From positions 1 to 24,751 of IMG/VR virus record IMGVR_UViG_3300034108_000524: a stretch of 24,751 nucleotides of DNA, one strand, 5' to 3'. This stretch comes from a virus. This document shows, in pieces, positions 7,041 through 17,200 of the stretch. Each line of letters begins with the position of its first letter. The stretch's first letter is position 1. The translations under genes were made by a program, and so were the position numbers. The notes below the pieces were generated by a model, which did no database searches, was not told the origin of the DNA, and saw nothing but the letters and a program-made list of their open reading frames with translations.

Positions 7041-8945
7041 ATGGCAGATGATGCACTTGAAAATGCTGGTAAGGAAAGTGTTAAAAGTTGGAAATCAATT
7101 GGAGATTTAATAAAAACTGAAATAACATCAAGTACAAAAGGGTTACTTGATGTTGTTTTAGAAGTAGATAACGCTGCAAGAGACCTTTCTAAAAAGTTCG
7201 GTCTTGGTGATGAATTAATCCAATCAATGAAAGTTGGATTAACTGATGCAACACAACAAGTTGCTAGACTTGGTGGTAGCTTTAGTGATATTTCTAAAAT
7301 GCAGACTGAAGTTGCTGGTGTTTTAGGTAGAAATGTTATCCTTAGTTCTGATTTATACTCAAAATTATATGCGGCATCAGAAGTTACAGGTAAGAGCGGT
7401 AAAGAAATTGTAGAGGCGTTTAGAAACGTTGGAACATCATCATTCCAAGCGGTTGAAGGTATGAAAGAAGTTGTTAATGTTGCGAGAAGTCAAGGTGTTA
7501 ATGCTCAAGCTGTTAGTGGGGAGGTTTTAAAAAACATGGACCAAATGAACAAATTCACATTCCAAGGGGGTGTTGAAGGTTTGGCAAAAATGGCATCACA
7601 AGCTGTTGGATTAAGAGTTAATATGGAAAGTACATTGAAAGTTGCTGAAGATTTATTACAACCAGAAAAAGCAATTGAAATGGCGGCGTCTTTACAAAGA
7701 TTGGGTGTTGCACAAACAGATTTATTAGACCCTTTACGATTAATGGATTTGGCACAGAATGACCCCGCAGAACTACAAAATCAAATTGTTAAAATGACAC
7801 AACAATTCGTACAACTTAACGAAAAAGGTCAATTTGAAATCATGCCGCAAGCTAAAAGACAATTAATGGAAATTAGTAAAGAGATGGGTATTAGTTACAA
7901 TGAATTAACTAAAATGGCTATAGGTAGTTCTGACTTAGATAAAAAAATGAGAGAGATTGATTTTAGTGGTTTAAAAATAACAGAAGACCAACAAAAAATG
8001 ATTGCTAATATGGCCGAAATGGGTGAACGTGGGGTATATGAAGTACAAGTATTTGATAAAGATAAAGGAGAAATGGTGAAGAAGGCGGTAAGTGAATTAC
8101 GTGATGAAGATGTTGAATACTTAAAGAAAGCTGGCGAACCAAAAACATTAGAAGATTTAACGTTACAACAGTTAAATGTATCTGAAAGTATACTTGCCGC
8201 GATAAAAGATGTTTTTGCACCGCTTAAATATGGGTTAGCAACCTCAAAACCTGCAGGAACTTTAGTTGAGGCCGGTAAAGGACTTGTTAGAACTGGTTCG
8301 GATATATTAACACCTGAATCTGTCACACCAAAATCTGTTAGAGAAATAACTGATAAATCACTTAGTGAAATAACTAAGTCATTAACTGAATTAATGTCAG
8401 GTAAAGGTAGTTTAGAATCATTTATCGATGCGATTGGAAAAGTAGAAAAAGGACTAGTAAATTTTGGTGATAATGCCGGTATAGAAATATTCAAATCAAT
8501 AGATAAAAATATTGCGGAAGCCGCAAAATCTAGTGATATGTTTGGAATTTTAATTAATTACTTTAAACAAACACTAAATAATGAATTTAAGGGTTCTCAA
8601 ACAACAGGACCTATGATGGAAAAAAATGTAAAAGACGCTATTATTATTAATACATTACCTGAAGATACAGTAAGAGAAGTTAATGGATTAGCGATTGGTA
8701 CTAATTTAGGTGGTGGATTACCGACAGAACAAAAAATAATGGGTAGTGTTGATGTTAATTTAAATATTAGTTTAAATTCAAATAACTCAAATGTGTCATC
8801 TAATGATATTATAGAAGCTATGAGAAATGGTGGAGTGCAACAACAAATTATAACTTCAATTACTGATGCTATTAATAATGGAATGAAAGGTAATGTTAAT
8901 CCACAATTAAATCCTTATTCGGCAAATCCATTATTAAGTGTTTAA
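7041..8945 (+). CDS. Tape-measure-like protein (gp29-like)
   Basis: Encodes 634 residues, close to T4 gp29 (590), the hub-associated tail length determinant. The composition is what one expects of a tape measure: long, mostly helical, Ala/Lys/Glu/Met-rich, with stretches such as LGGSFSDISKMQTEVAGVLG, a helical region around EGMKEVVNVARSQGVNAQ, and AIEMAASLQRLGVAQTDLL. The C-terminal 80 residues change character to short beta strands (GSVDVNLNISLNSNN) and end in NPYSANPLLSV, plausibly the part that docks to the baseplate. The gene follows the gp26-like/extension pair, the usual chaperone-then-tape-measure order, and precedes the baseplate genes. I see no enzymatic domain. No obvious transmembrane segment is visible. 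Identification rests on composition, length and position; a gp28/gp29-type hub protein of another kind is the alternative. Confidence 0.7.
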   Translation: MADDALENAGKESVKSWKSIGDLIKTEITSSTKGLLDVVLEVDNAARDLSKKFGLGDELIQSMKVGLTDATQQVARLGGSFSDISKMQTEVAGVLGRNVILSSDLYSKLYAASEVTGKSGKEIVEAFRNVGTSSFQAVEGMKEVVNVARSQGVNAQAVSGEVLKNMDQMNKFTFQGGVEGLAKMASQAVGLRVNMESTLKVAEDLLQPEKAIEMAASLQRLGVAQTDLLDPLRLMDLAQNDPAELQNQIVKMTQQFVQLNEKGQFEIMPQAKRQLMEISKEMGISYNELTKMAIGSSDLDKKMREIDFSGLKITEDQQKMIANMAEMGERGVYEVQVFDKDKGEMVKKAVSELRDEDVEYLKKAGEPKTLEDLTLQQLNVSESILAAIKDVFAPLKYGLATSKPAGTLVEAGKGLVRTGSDILTPESVTPKSVREITDKSLSEITKSLTELMSGKGSLESFIDAIGKVEKGLVNFGDNAGIEIFKSIDKNIAEAAKSSDMFGILINYFKQTLNNEFKGSQTTGPMMEKNVKDAIIINTLPEDTVREVNGLAIGTNLGGGLPTEQKIMGSVDVNLNISLNSNNSNVSSNDIIEAMRNGGVQQQIITSITDAINNGMKGNVNPQLNPYSANPLLSV

Positions 8946-8963
8946 AAAAATCCAATAACGACC

Positions 8964-8971
8964 TATTTATT
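8964..8971 (+). promoter_or_regulatory. Candidate late promoter of the baseplate operon
   Basis: TATTTATT in the context GACCTATTTATTGTAAAAAG, ending 13 bases before the ATG at 8985. One mismatch to the octamer. It lies in the 39-base gap between the tape-measure and baseplate genes; no terminator is seen in that gap. Confidence 0.4.
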
Positions 8972-8984
8972 GTAAAAAGAGTAA

Positions 8985-11900
8985 ATGCCAGATAGTGTTT
9001 TATCATTTGCGAATAGTGCTACTTTTAGGGATACTTTATTAGCTAGAAATTTACCTCCGTATACTGTTACGGGGGTTTACAGTTCACCACCTAATTCAGT
9101 AAATTATGAAACTAATTTAACAGTATCTAATGTTATAAATTCACCCGATGAATTTATTTCACAAGACCCGTTTGCTCAACAATTATATCCATTAAATCAA
9201 TATGGTCCTGATGGAGGTTATAATATACAAATTACATATAATAACCCCCCATTACCTGTATCATCTAATAGTGGTGAATATGACCCAAATGACACTAAGT
9301 TAGATTTAGTTAATGAATTTTTCATTGATGCTGCGTATATAGAAAACGTTTATGGTCCTAATGGTGGATTCCAAAATATGGTTACTATAACAAGTATCCA
9401 AAATAATAATAGGATTTATGCTCCTTATTGGGACCCACCAACGTTTATACCATCTTCATACAGTCCTTATACTATTTTGTTGTCGAATGACCCAACAGGT
9501 TCTGACGGATTATTATCTCAAGATTCATATTTGGCTAAAATTTCGGCACAAAATTTAAAAGATTTATTTAAAGCTAGAGTAGATGCTGAGATATATCAAA
9601 ATACGGTAGGATTAGTTAATTTAGAAAGTCTTTCAGACCCATTTGAAGCGTCATTAATTGCAACGGGAAGAGAACCTTTAATATACAGAGATTATAGGAT
9701 TACAGTTCCTGAATTTCCATTATTAAATGCTTTTGATTTCGCGACAAGATTGGCTAGTGCTTATTGGCCTGTTTCTTTTATACCTGGTGATTATTTCAAT
9801 GAAAATGTACCAAACGCTCAGTCACAACAAGTGTCAAACGCATTAAATGTTGTTAATCAATTAACAGGTGGATTTTTAGGTCCTATATTGAATTTTACGA
9901 GAAATCCATCGGAAATATTTTTAGCAAATACAGGTAATGCTCAAAGGTCATTCTTATTTAAAAATATTGATTATAACAGATATCAACCATCATATAATAA
10001 AAATTTTGGTGGATTATTAGGTGTTGCCCAAGGTTTAGTTAACTTAGCTGTTAGTTTAATAAACCCACAAAACGGTACTTTAATTGGTGGATATTATGTG
10101 GGAAGTAGAAATGCTGAACCTTCAACGATAACATCACCACCAAATCAAATTCCTGTTGACCCATTTGGTAGACAAAATCCTTCACCTGTTTATGGACCAT
10201 CTGAACTTGGTCAACTTTACGAAGGAAATATTGGTCAATTAAATTTTGGTTTAGCGGGAAAATCTACAACAGATGGCGGTTCTTTAGATGGCGGTTTTGT
10301 ATGGGTATCACCTAAATATAAATCTAATGCTGGTTTTAAAGCAACACCAGGAGGTGGAACGGGAAGTAAAGATGATGAATTTAATCAAATAAGTTCAAAT
10401 TATGAAAGAGATGAGTCGACAAATTTAACATTTAAACAAACTTCAATATTAGACCAAACGCAAAGATTGGTTGACTCTGCCGATAATGTACAAGGTATTA
10501 GTAGATTAAAACATGTCGGTAATGCTATTAATCAGGTGAGTAAAGTCTTTAATGACGGATACAAAGAACTTACAAAAGGTTCACAGGTTGTATCATATAT
10601 TGATAATACAACTGGTGGTGAAAAAGGTATTGAATATTGTCGTTTATTTGCTAAAGATACTCCTTATTATACCTATGCGGACTTACAAAAAAGAGATGGT
10701 ATAACAACATCAGGAAGAAGATTTACTAATTCTGTGTTGGATAATACATACAATCTCAATATAGCGCCATTAAGAAATCCTGGTTCAACAAACATTGTTG
10801 CTGGTGACCCAATGGGTAAAGGAGGATATGCCAAAAAATACATGTTCTCAATTGAAAATTTGGCTTGGAGAACGTCAAGTAGACCGGGTTATACATACGA
10901 TGAATTACCTATTTGTGAGAAAGGTCCTAATGGTGGTAGAGTTATGTGGTTTCCACCTTATGATTTAAAATTTACAGATACAAGTAGTGCGAACTGGAAT
11001 GCACAATCATTTTTAGGAAGACCTGAACCGATTTATACGTATAAAGATACGTCAAGAAGTGGAACTTTATCTTGGAAAATAATTGTTGACCACCCGTCTG
11101 TTATGAATGTTATTGTTGAACAACAATTAAAAGGTAAAAACAAAGAAAGATTAAATTCAATAATTGACTCTTTCTTTGCTGGATGTGTTAAGTTTGATAT
11201 CTATGAATTAGCTAAGAAATTTAATACTATACCTGTAAAAGATTTATATACTTATCAGGAAATATTAAATGACCCAAGATTAACACCTGAACAATTAAGA
11301 GGTGTACAAAAGGAAATACCTGCAGAAAATACTGCGAATAATAATGGACAGGGGGTGAACACTAATGAAAACAATAGTGGTACAGTAACGGTTGACCCTT
11401 CTGTAAAAGATTTTGAATCAAAATATACAGAATTAGCATTTTATTTTGAAAATGATATACCAAAAACAGGTGACGTGTCTTATTTAGAGACATATAACAC
11501 ATATACTACCTCAACAAATATTAGTAAATACCAATCAAATGCTGATTCTGAATTTAATCAGGGGAATACTAATAGAAATACCACTGATTTTTTTAATAAC
11601 GTTGTTATTTCTAACTTTAAACAAATTGCTTTAAACGATAAAAATTTTATAACTGATTTATATAATATTTTAGATAAAAAATTAGCGAATGTTACATTAA
11701 TATTAGAAGGTTCAGCATCTGCACCTGCTAAAGTAAATTATAATAAAAGTTTATCTGACAGAAGAATTAGTTCAGTTACAAAATTTTTAAAAGAATATAA
11801 AGGTAAAGGTGATGTGAATTTAGCTAAATTCATTGATAAAACATTAACAATAACTAATTTTGGAGGAACTGGTGAAAAAACGGTAATTCCTTACTGTGAA

Positions 11901-13937
11901 TCAGGTACTTATGGTAGTGATGTTAATTGTACTCAAGATATAAAAAATAAAAACAATACTGTAACATCGCAATCACAAATTTATTCGATTAGTGCAATGG
12001 CTTGTCGTAGAGTTAAAATGATTATCAGAGTAGACCCTGTAGTACTGGAAAAACCTAAAGAACCTGAACAAACAACATCACCAAAAACGACTATAACGGG
12101 TGAAACTATTAATACTCCTAAACCACAGCCAACAATAACAATACAACAAAAATTAAAAGAAGGTATTAGTAAAAAAATATTGAGACAATTACTATCTGAA
12201 TGTGATTACTTTGAAGTAATTAAAGAGGAAAATCCATTTATTTATGACTCAATAAAAGAAAAAATTAAATATTTTAATCCTGCGTTTCACTCCATGACAC
12301 CTGAAGGATTAAATGCACGATTAACATTTTTGAATCAATGTCTTAGACCTGGTGAAACATTACCTATAATTGGTGTGGATGGTAAACCTAGAATAAATGA
12401 TGCTGTAAATACATCTTTTGGTGCTCCTCCTGTATTAGTATTAAGAGTTGGTGATTTTTACCATACTAAAATTATACCTAAAAGTTTTTCATTTAGTTAT
12501 GACCCATTAACATTAGATATGAATCCTGAAGGTATTGGAATTCAACCTATGGTGGCTAATGTTACTATGAACTTTGATATTATTGGTGGTATGGGATTGG
12601 CAAAACCCGTAGAACAACTACAGAACGCTTTATCATTTAATTATTATGCAAATACTGAAATTTATGATGAAAGAGCGGTTTGGACTGAAGATACATCAGC
12701 ATTAGATAAGAAAATTGTTGATTCTTTATTGAATGGAGAAGTTTCGGCAACTAAAAAAGATGTTGTAAATCAACAACCAAATGATGGAGGAACTACCATT
12801 GGTGAAATAGTTACTAACATACCTGTTGAAAGTGGTCAAACTGGTGAAATGAGTTACCAAAAAATAATGGATGGTTTATTAGATAAAACAAAAAATTATT
12901 ATATTAATACTGTTAATCAAATTGAGATAATCAATAATAATACTGAAAATGGTAATTATGGGTTAGTTCAGTTAGTAAATCAAAGTAGAATTAAAACAGA
13001 TTGGTCGGCAGGAACATCGGCAAAATTAGTAATATATGGTAAACCTGACCAATATCAAAATGAAATAAATAAAGTTTTTAATAATATTGATGATGATATA
13101 ACCGCTAGTAATAATAGAATAATTCAGTTTTTACTTGAGGATGGTTTTAATCAAACAACAGTTATTGATGGTGTTAAAGCCAATATGAAAACATATATTA
13201 AGAGTATGTCATCAACATTTTCAAATAATATTGGTACAATAATTCAGAATTTAACTGAAAATCAAATAGATTTAATTAATACTGTTTCTAAACTAAACTT
13301 GGTATATGGTGCGGTTGACGGGTTTTTACTAGAGGGTAATAAACCTAGAGTTTATAATTTATCGGGAACTCCCATAACTGATACTAATTCAAGTAATAGT
13401 TTAATTCAACTACAAACAGATTTTGTTAAAATAGTACCAACAACCAATAAGTTTAATGATTTGGTAAAAGCTGAAAAAATTATTGACCAAACATATAATG
13501 GTGGAGACTATTTAATTGACTCAAAAGTTTCGAGTAATATAAAAAATGTGCAAGACAAAAGATTTTTCTTAGTAATGTCAAGAATTTTCAATAATAAAAA
13601 TAAACTTGATACTTTCAAAAAAGAAATAATTAAAGGTTATGAAAGTGAGAAAAAACCTAAAAATTTAAAAAATAGAATAGATAAAATATGTGATGAGATG
13701 GCAAAAGATTACGGAAAAGTAATAGAATTTTATGAAAAGAAATTTAAAGACTTTAAGAAAAATAATCAATACTTAGATTTAACAGAAGGATTGGAAGACA
13801 TTGATGAAATGTATGTTAAAGGTAAACCTAGAAGAATGAATTATTCAACAGTATCAAATGATAATAATAAAACAAATGGAGATAAACTATTATCACTATA
13901 TGTGACTAATCCAGTAAACAAACAGTTCAATGGCTAA
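8985..13937 (+). CDS. Giant baseplate protein with gp48-like and OmpA-like regions
   Basis: Encodes 1650 residues. Residues 1 to ~600 are Asn/Pro/Tyr-rich and not recognised. Around 618-710 (KYMFSIENLAWRTSS, then DTSRSGTLSWKIIVDHPSVM) the sequence resembles tail-tube-associated baseplate proteins of the gp48 type, which initiate tube polymerisation. Residues ~812-1020 look like an OmpA C-terminal domain: a FYFEND strand, EGSASAPAKVNYNKSLSDRR near 907, and a closing strand RRVKMIIRV. Around 1103-1215 a second conserved segment follows (FHSMTPEGLNARLTFLNQCL, VLRVGDFYHTKIIPKSFSFS, LQNALSFNYYANT), which I associate with large baseplate proteins of related phages. The C-terminal 430 residues are polar, helical and Asn/Lys-rich. 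It begins a tightly overlapped operon: its last 8 bases overlap the next gene. The OmpA-like part probably contacts the cell envelope or stabilises the complex. Confidence 0.75.
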   Translation: MPDSVLSFANSATFRDTLLARNLPPYTVTGVYSSPPNSVNYETNLTVSNVINSPDEFISQDPFAQQLYPLNQYGPDGGYNIQITYNNPPLPVSSNSGEYDPNDTKLDLVNEFFIDAAYIENVYGPNGGFQNMVTITSIQNNNRIYAPYWDPPTFIPSSYSPYTILLSNDPTGSDGLLSQDSYLAKISAQNLKDLFKARVDAEIYQNTVGLVNLESLSDPFEASLIATGREPLIYRDYRITVPEFPLLNAFDFATRLASAYWPVSFIPGDYFNENVPNAQSQQVSNALNVVNQLTGGFLGPILNFTRNPSEIFLANTGNAQRSFLFKNIDYNRYQPSYNKNFGGLLGVAQGLVNLAVSLINPQNGTLIGGYYVGSRNAEPSTITSPPNQIPVDPFGRQNPSPVYGPSELGQLYEGNIGQLNFGLAGKSTTDGGSLDGGFVWVSPKYKSNAGFKATPGGGTGSKDDEFNQISSNYERDESTNLTFKQTSILDQTQRLVDSADNVQGISRLKHVGNAINQVSKVFNDGYKELTKGSQVVSYIDNTTGGEKGIEYCRLFAKDTPYYTYADLQKRDGITTSGRRFTNSVLDNTYNLNIAPLRNPGSTNIVAGDPMGKGGYAKKYMFSIENLAWRTSSRPGYTYDELPICEKGPNGGRVMWFPPYDLKFTDTSSANWNAQSFLGRPEPIYTYKDTSRSGTLSWKIIVDHPSVMNVIVEQQLKGKNKERLNSIIDSFFAGCVKFDIYELAKKFNTIPVKDLYTYQEILNDPRLTPEQLRGVQKEIPAENTANNNGQGVNTNENNSGTVTVDPSVKDFESKYTELAFYFENDIPKTGDVSYLETYNTYTTSTNISKYQSNADSEFNQGNTNRNTTDFFNNVVISNFKQIALNDKNFITDLYNILDKKLANVTLILEGSASAPAKVNYNKSLSDRRISSVTKFLKEYKGKGDVNLAKFIDKTLTITNFGGTGEKTVIPYCESGTYGSDVNCTQDIKNKNNTVTSQSQIYSISAMACRRVKMIIRVDPVVLEKPKEPEQTTSPKTTITGETINTPKPQPTITIQQKLKEGISKKILRQLLSECDYFEVIKEENPFIYDSIKEKIKYFNPAFHSMTPEGLNARLTFLNQCLRPGETLPIIGVDGKPRINDAVNTSFGAPPVLVLRVGDFYHTKIIPKSFSFSYDPLTLDMNPEGIGIQPMVANVTMNFDIIGGMGLAKPVEQLQNALSFNYYANTEIYDERAVWTEDTSALDKKIVDSLLNGEVSATKKDVVNQQPNDGGTTIGEIVTNIPVESGQTGEMSYQKIMDGLLDKTKNYYINTVNQIEIINNNTENGNYGLVQLVNQSRIKTDWSAGTSAKLVIYGKPDQYQNEINKVFNNIDDDITASNNRIIQFLLEDGFNQTTVIDGVKANMKTYIKSMSSTFSNNIGTIIQNLTENQIDLINTVSKLNLVYGAVDGFLLEGNKPRVYNLSGTPITDTNSSNSLIQLQTDFVKIVPTTNKFNDLVKAEKIIDQTYNGGDYLIDSKVSSNIKNVQDKRFFLVMSRIFNNKNKLDTFKKEIIKGYESEKKPKNLKNRIDKICDEMAKDYGKVIEFYEKKFKDFKKNNQYLDLTEGLEDIDEMYVKGKPRRMNYSTVSNDNNKTNGDKLLSLYVTNPVNKQFNG

Positions 13938-14256
13938 CAGACAAACATATAATAGATATAATACATTTCTTATAAACGGAGAACAAACTGTTGTTCCTTA
14001 TGTGAACTTACCATCTAAAACGACTGACAAACGTTACATTTATAAAGTTGGTCAATCAAGAATGGATAAAATATCACAACAATATTATGGAACACCTACT
14101 TTTGGATGGTTAATTTTGGCGTCAAACTCAATTTATGGAGGGGAGGAATGGAATATTCCTGATGGTGCTATATTGACAATTCCATTTCCTTTAGTGGCTT
14201 CTTTACAAGACTATAAAAACGAATTAAATAACCATTTTTTCTATTATGGTAGGTAA
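13930..14256 (+). CDS. gp53-like baseplate wedge protein with LysM-like fold
   Basis: Encodes 108 residues. The core (YIYKVGQSRMDKISQQYYGT, then FGWLILASNSIYGGEEWNIP and DGAILTIPFP) follows the LysM pattern: strand, helix with 'D-x-I-x-x-x-Y-G', a W-x-I helix with an Asn, then 'I-P-x-G-x-x-L-x-I-P'. T4 gp53 contains a LysM-like domain and bridges neighbouring wedges in the baseplate; this protein is shorter than T4 gp53 (196) and consists essentially of that domain. The start overlaps the preceding gene by 8 bases and its end overlaps the following gene by 11, implying translational coupling of the three baseplate genes. Peptidoglycan binding is possible for LysM folds, but a structural role is more likely here. 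Confidence 0.75.
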   Translation: MANRQTYNRYNTFLINGEQTVVPYVNLPSKTTDKRYIYKVGQSRMDKISQQYYGTPTFGWLILASNSIYGGEEWNIPDGAILTIPFPLVASLQDYKNELNNHFFYYGR

Positions 14257-17200
14257 TGAAGAAAACATATTAGTTGAGTTTGATTATAATAACATAATAA
14301 TAATTGACCCAAATAAAGTAATTGATGAAAACGGAAAAGCTAAAGAACGTTTTGTCAAACAAGAGGATTTGGTGATGTACGCCAATTTAGAATGTAAAGT
14401 TATACCAAGAACCAAATTAGCGGTTGGTGCTTCAAATACTGATGCAATACAGACAATTTCTATTGCATCAATGAACTTTTTAAAACCAGGTGGTAAAACA
14501 TTTTTAGATAATAGCTATACCGATGAAATAACAGGAAAAGATACAATTCAAGGTAAGGGGGTAAATCAATTAGTAAAAGAAAAAATTCCTAATAATAAAA
14601 AATCTGATGATTATTATATTAGAGAGACTTTAAATTCAGGAGGAAATCCTGGAACAACAGATAACGGATTATTAGGAATTACTCAAATAAGGGTTAGTGT
14701 AAATACCGCATTTAATCCAACGATTGAAATTGAAATGGAAGATGTTAAGGGAAGGGCTCTTTTTGAGGCGGGTGATAGTTCACCATACGCAGCATTTTTT
14801 AATTTACCTTATCCATTATTTCAGTTAACCCTTAAAGGGTTTTATGGTAAAGCGGTAAGACTACCTTTAATGTTAAGAGATTTTACTTCAAGATATGATG
14901 CTAATAGTGGTAATTTTAAAATATCACTCAAATTCTATACATATAAATTTACAGCATTAGCTGATTTATCAATGGCGTATCTTACTGCTACACCACATAT
15001 GTATAAATCAAGAGTATCTATTCAAACAACAAGTGGGGGTCCGGCACAGTTAACCAATGTTAAAGATTCTATTGTAGAAATTGGATATCAAAAAATCAAA
15101 GAAGTTTATAGTGAATATAAATCAAAAGGTTTAATTGATGACAATTTTCCTGAAATAACAATAGTTCAGTTACAAAAAAGAATTGAGAACTTCATTAAGA
15201 ATGTTTTAGACCAATTTACAAAACAAAATTTAGACCCAATTACCAATATTGGAGATTACCAAGGAACATTAAATGAATATCAAGGTAGAGTATATTATTA
15301 TGCTGGTACATCATGGTTTAATGAATATATGGATTCAAAAAATTTCTACGTATTAGAAAAAAGTAAATCCAAAGTTTACACATATAAACCCGAAATATTA
15401 GGAAATAAACAGAAAAGTTTACAAAATCAACAAAATGCGGAATCAAAATTAAATAGTATTATTAGTGAGTACAATACAAAATTAAATAAAAACAAAAGTA
15501 TTGGGGAAAAAGGAGAATATACTATTAATGGTAATAAAAAAAGTATAAAGTCTGAAAGTAAAATAAGTATTGAAAATTTAAAAAGAGAACTTACTGCTGG
15601 TGATATTGATTTTGAAGAGACTTACAGACAACTTAAAGGTGTTAATCAACCTACAACTGCCGATACAAAAACATTAGAAGCCGAATTTCAAAAAACATTA
15701 ATTTTTGGACAAGGTATTGCTAATGGAAGTAACGGTAATTCAACAAGTCCTCTTTATTTTTATCAATTTGAAGGGGAAAATAGTTTTATTTCAATAACAA
15801 ATCAATTATATAAAAATTCTAAAGGGTATAGAGAGCAAATTGAAAATGAATTAACAAAAGCGTTAGAGATTTTATTAACAACAAATCCTGATGGATTAGG
15901 ATTTGTTCCTACAATTAGAAATGTTTTGGCGGTTATATTTGCATCAGGTGAGGGTTTTTTAAGATTACTTGATGATGTACATAGAGAAGCTTGGAATCAA
16001 AGATTGAATAAAATAAGAAAAGATGTTATTTTAAATACATCTGTATCTAACGCTACCGCCGATAATAAAGAGTCGGGTGCTAACGAAACAATTCCAATTT
16101 ATCCTTGGCCACAATTTATTGCTCAAACATCTAGTAATGAAAATCAAGAAAAATATGAGATACAATATCCTGGAGACCCAAAATATATAAATGATACAAA
16201 AGGTTTTTTATATGATGTTTGGCCTGAAATTGAATTTGTTGAAGAATTTATTCAAGGATATACTGAGAGACAATCACCACCAAAAGATACTACGGCAAAT
16301 TTTAATGAGCTAACACAACCTAAACGTGTTACTATTGATGCGATTGAATTCCCAATATCTAATTCTGTTTTTGAAAATAAAGAGCAGGTTAAATATTTTT
16401 ATGAAATATTTGAAAGATTATTTTTAATATCTAACTACTCTAAATTAAATAGAGTTATGGATGACTCAGGTTATATTGACCAAATAACTCAAATTATTTC
16501 TGAGTGTGAAAAAAACAATATTGTAATTAGTTTATCAAACGATAATCCATTTTTAATTCAAAAATTACAACAAAACAATTTTAATGGTACTAATTTTGAG
16601 ATTATTTTACGTCATTTTTCTAATGAAGGTACTGGTGAAAGTTGGCAGAATTTAATTAGAGGAATTTTTAATACTTCATACATTAAAAATCTTGTTAACA
16701 ACGATAGTTTCAAAATATATAATTCGGTTTTACTATTTGATTCTATAACACAACCATTAGTTTCAATACCAAATGAAGAAAAATTGGTGGAGTATTTAAC
16801 AGGCTCAACCAATTCCAATAATTTTGATTTAACTGATTTATATCCCTTCACTAATTTAAAATGGGATAAAAAATATTTGGCTAATGGAACACAAATAAGT
16901 TTAGCTAAAGACTCATACAATACGACAAAAACGTTAAATTTTGATACTAATAAAAAGATAATAAGTTCTTTTGTTGATGTCACAAAACAAACACAAAAAA
17001 GACCTGTCAGTAGTTTTAATTATTTAGAAGGGACAACACCAAATTCTTCTGAGTATACGAATAACAACATTAAAAACTTTTATATTCAAAGAAGTCAAAC
17101 ATATGATAAACAACTACCAACGGAAGGTAATTTAAATTATACTAATTATAGTGGATTTGTTAATGCGGAACAAACAACATCAATATTGAATACACCTTAT

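Noticed and set aside
7895-8494. 199-residue minus-strand open frame inside the tape-measure gene
   Set aside because: Its Ser/Leu/Ile/Phe-rich composition is what the reverse complement of a Lys/Glu/Asn-rich gene gives. It has no promoter motif in the right orientation and lies wholly within a convincing plus-strand gene.
16612-16983. Minus-strand open frame inside the hub-like gene, and similar ones at 18781-19146, 1384-1569, 8005-8220, 21848-22045, 22364-22558 and 22978-23190
   Set aside because: All are antisense to well-supported genes, with skewed composition and no recognisable motif. The one at 22364-22558 also crosses the terminator hairpin.
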